Positions 63,536 to 64,000 of a stretch of DNA of 64,000 bases are shown in pieces. How positions within the stretch are numbered: the stretch's first letter is position 1; each line of letters opens with the position of its first letter. A model generated the notes under the pieces. The model had not been told where the DNA came from and searched no databases. It was given only the letters and a program-made list of their open reading frames with translations. Origin of the DNA: Acinetobacter cumulans (GTDB lineage Bacteria > Pseudomonadota > Gammaproteobacteria > Pseudomonadales > Moraxellaceae). The position numbers and the translations under genes were made by a program. Location: the NCBI RefSeq assembly GCF_003024525.3, contig NZ_CP035934.2, forward strand, positions 1,054,001 to 1,118,000, read 5' to 3'.

Positions 63536-64000
63536 GTTTTTGCTTGGGCTGGATTTTTGGCACAGCGTGGATGGGAACAACAGGATTTGATGCGCAGATG
63601 AGCACAGTATTGGCTTTACTGAGCTTTGTATTCATTATCATCAGTAGTAAATTTATTGCTCAAAAAGGCATTGTATTCAAAACATTAAGTATGGCAGTGG
63701 TTCTGTGTTTAGGTGCTTATTTGGGCTTTGCGTACGCCAATCAACAACTTAAGCAACGTTTACAATACACAGTACATCAGCCTGAAAATACCAGCATATT
63801 GGTTTATGTGCATGCTTTAAATCAATATAGTGAACACAGTATTCAACAACGCGTTATGGTGTTAAATGCCGCTCGGCAACCTTTGCAGTATTTACTTTAT
63901 TTGCCTAAAACCAAGACGGTTTCATCTTCAGATTTAGAGTTGGAATTAGGTCATTATTATCAACTCGAAGGCCAGTTAAAGCCTGCGCACACTTATGCAA
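63536..64000 (+). CDS. comEC: DNA-uptake channel protein ComEC, N-terminal fragment
   Basis: An open frame starts at ATG 63536 and runs off the window (155 codons seen). It begins with hydrophobic helices (MLLCFCLGWIFGTAWMG, STVLALLSFVFIIISS, TLSMAVVLCLGAYLGFAYA), followed by a soluble part resembling DUF4131 (SIQQRVMVLNAARQPLQYLLYLP). This is the usual opening of ComEC/Rec2, which carries single-stranded DNA across the inner membrane during natural transformation. The position after lolD is typical for Acinetobacter relatives. The competence and nuclease domains lie outside the window. Confidence 0.88.

Noticed and set aside
1..64000. CRISPR arrays, prophage or integron structures
   Set aside because: No regularly spaced repeats, phage structural genes or attC-like sites were seen. 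The only clear mobile element is the IS3 copy at 31125-32406.

Overview
This window is a stretch of chromosome from an Acinetobacter species (Moraxellaceae, Gammaproteobacteria). The evidence is the low-GC coding style, the close resemblance of proteins such as TtcA, HtpX, GyrA, EtfBA, LysA/DapF and XerC to Acinetobacter orthologues, and typical gammaproteobacterial gene neighbourhoods (lptM-lysA-dapF-xerC, pdxB-epmA, lolC/F-lolD-comEC, ahcY-metF). The species cannot be fixed by eye. Most of the window is housekeeping, with a few accessory insertions.

Layout. 1-8.8 kb: the 3' end of an MgtE-type magnesium transporter, a DUF4112 membrane protein, htpX, two lytic transglycosylases, ttcA, an SCP2-like protein, a long AT-rich non-coding stretch, metR and greB. 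9.0-9.6 kb: two identical tRNA-Ser(UGA) genes, each with its own promoter and terminator. 9.8-17.1 kb: a class II aldolase-like protein, pdxB-epmA, a GNAT acetyltransferase, cca and maeB. 17.2-23.5 kb, all on the minus strand: a PAS/GGDEF/EAL c-di-GMP protein, rsmE, metF and ahcY. ahcY is preceded by a well-formed SAH riboswitch, so SAH may control this part of the methyl cycle. 23.7-29.1 kb: a SIR2-like DUF4917 gene (a possible defence gene), a C39-like protein without its catalytic Cys, a Sel1-repeat protein, a Tim44-like protein, radA and an acidic hypothetical.

29.2-33.6 kb: an AGCS alanine/glycine symporter, then a CycA-type amino-acid permease split by a 1,282-bp IS3-family element. Removing the element plus one 3-bp target copy restores one 467-codon reading frame. 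33.9-37.9 kb: lptM, lysA, dapF, an alpha/beta hydrolase and xerC. 38-42 kb: an amidase lipoprotein, a hypothetical, and a divergent Lrp/AsnC regulator and LysE exporter pair. 42.4-47.7 kb: etfBA and gyrA. GyrA has Tyr at the main quinolone-resistance position (residue 81, normally Ser) and a large insertion in its C-terminal domain.

47.8-56 kb: a lipoprotein, an orphan HsdR-N-like nuclease, a dicarboxylate symporter, and a TolC-HlyD-ABC2-ABC2 export operon without an ATPase gene. 56.5-64 kb: serC, a 46-residue membrane peptide gene, a hypothetical, a YaiI-family protein, an EamA transporter, a PilZ protein, a single-permease Lol system (LolF-like plus LolD) and the start of comEC at the window edge.

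The most notable items are the GyrA S81Y-type residue, the SAH riboswitch, the clean IS3 knock-out of the permease, the SIR2/DUF4917 gene next to the riboswitch promoter, and a terminator hairpin that contains the cca ribosome-binding site. All domain calls come from reading the sequence; no database search was possible.
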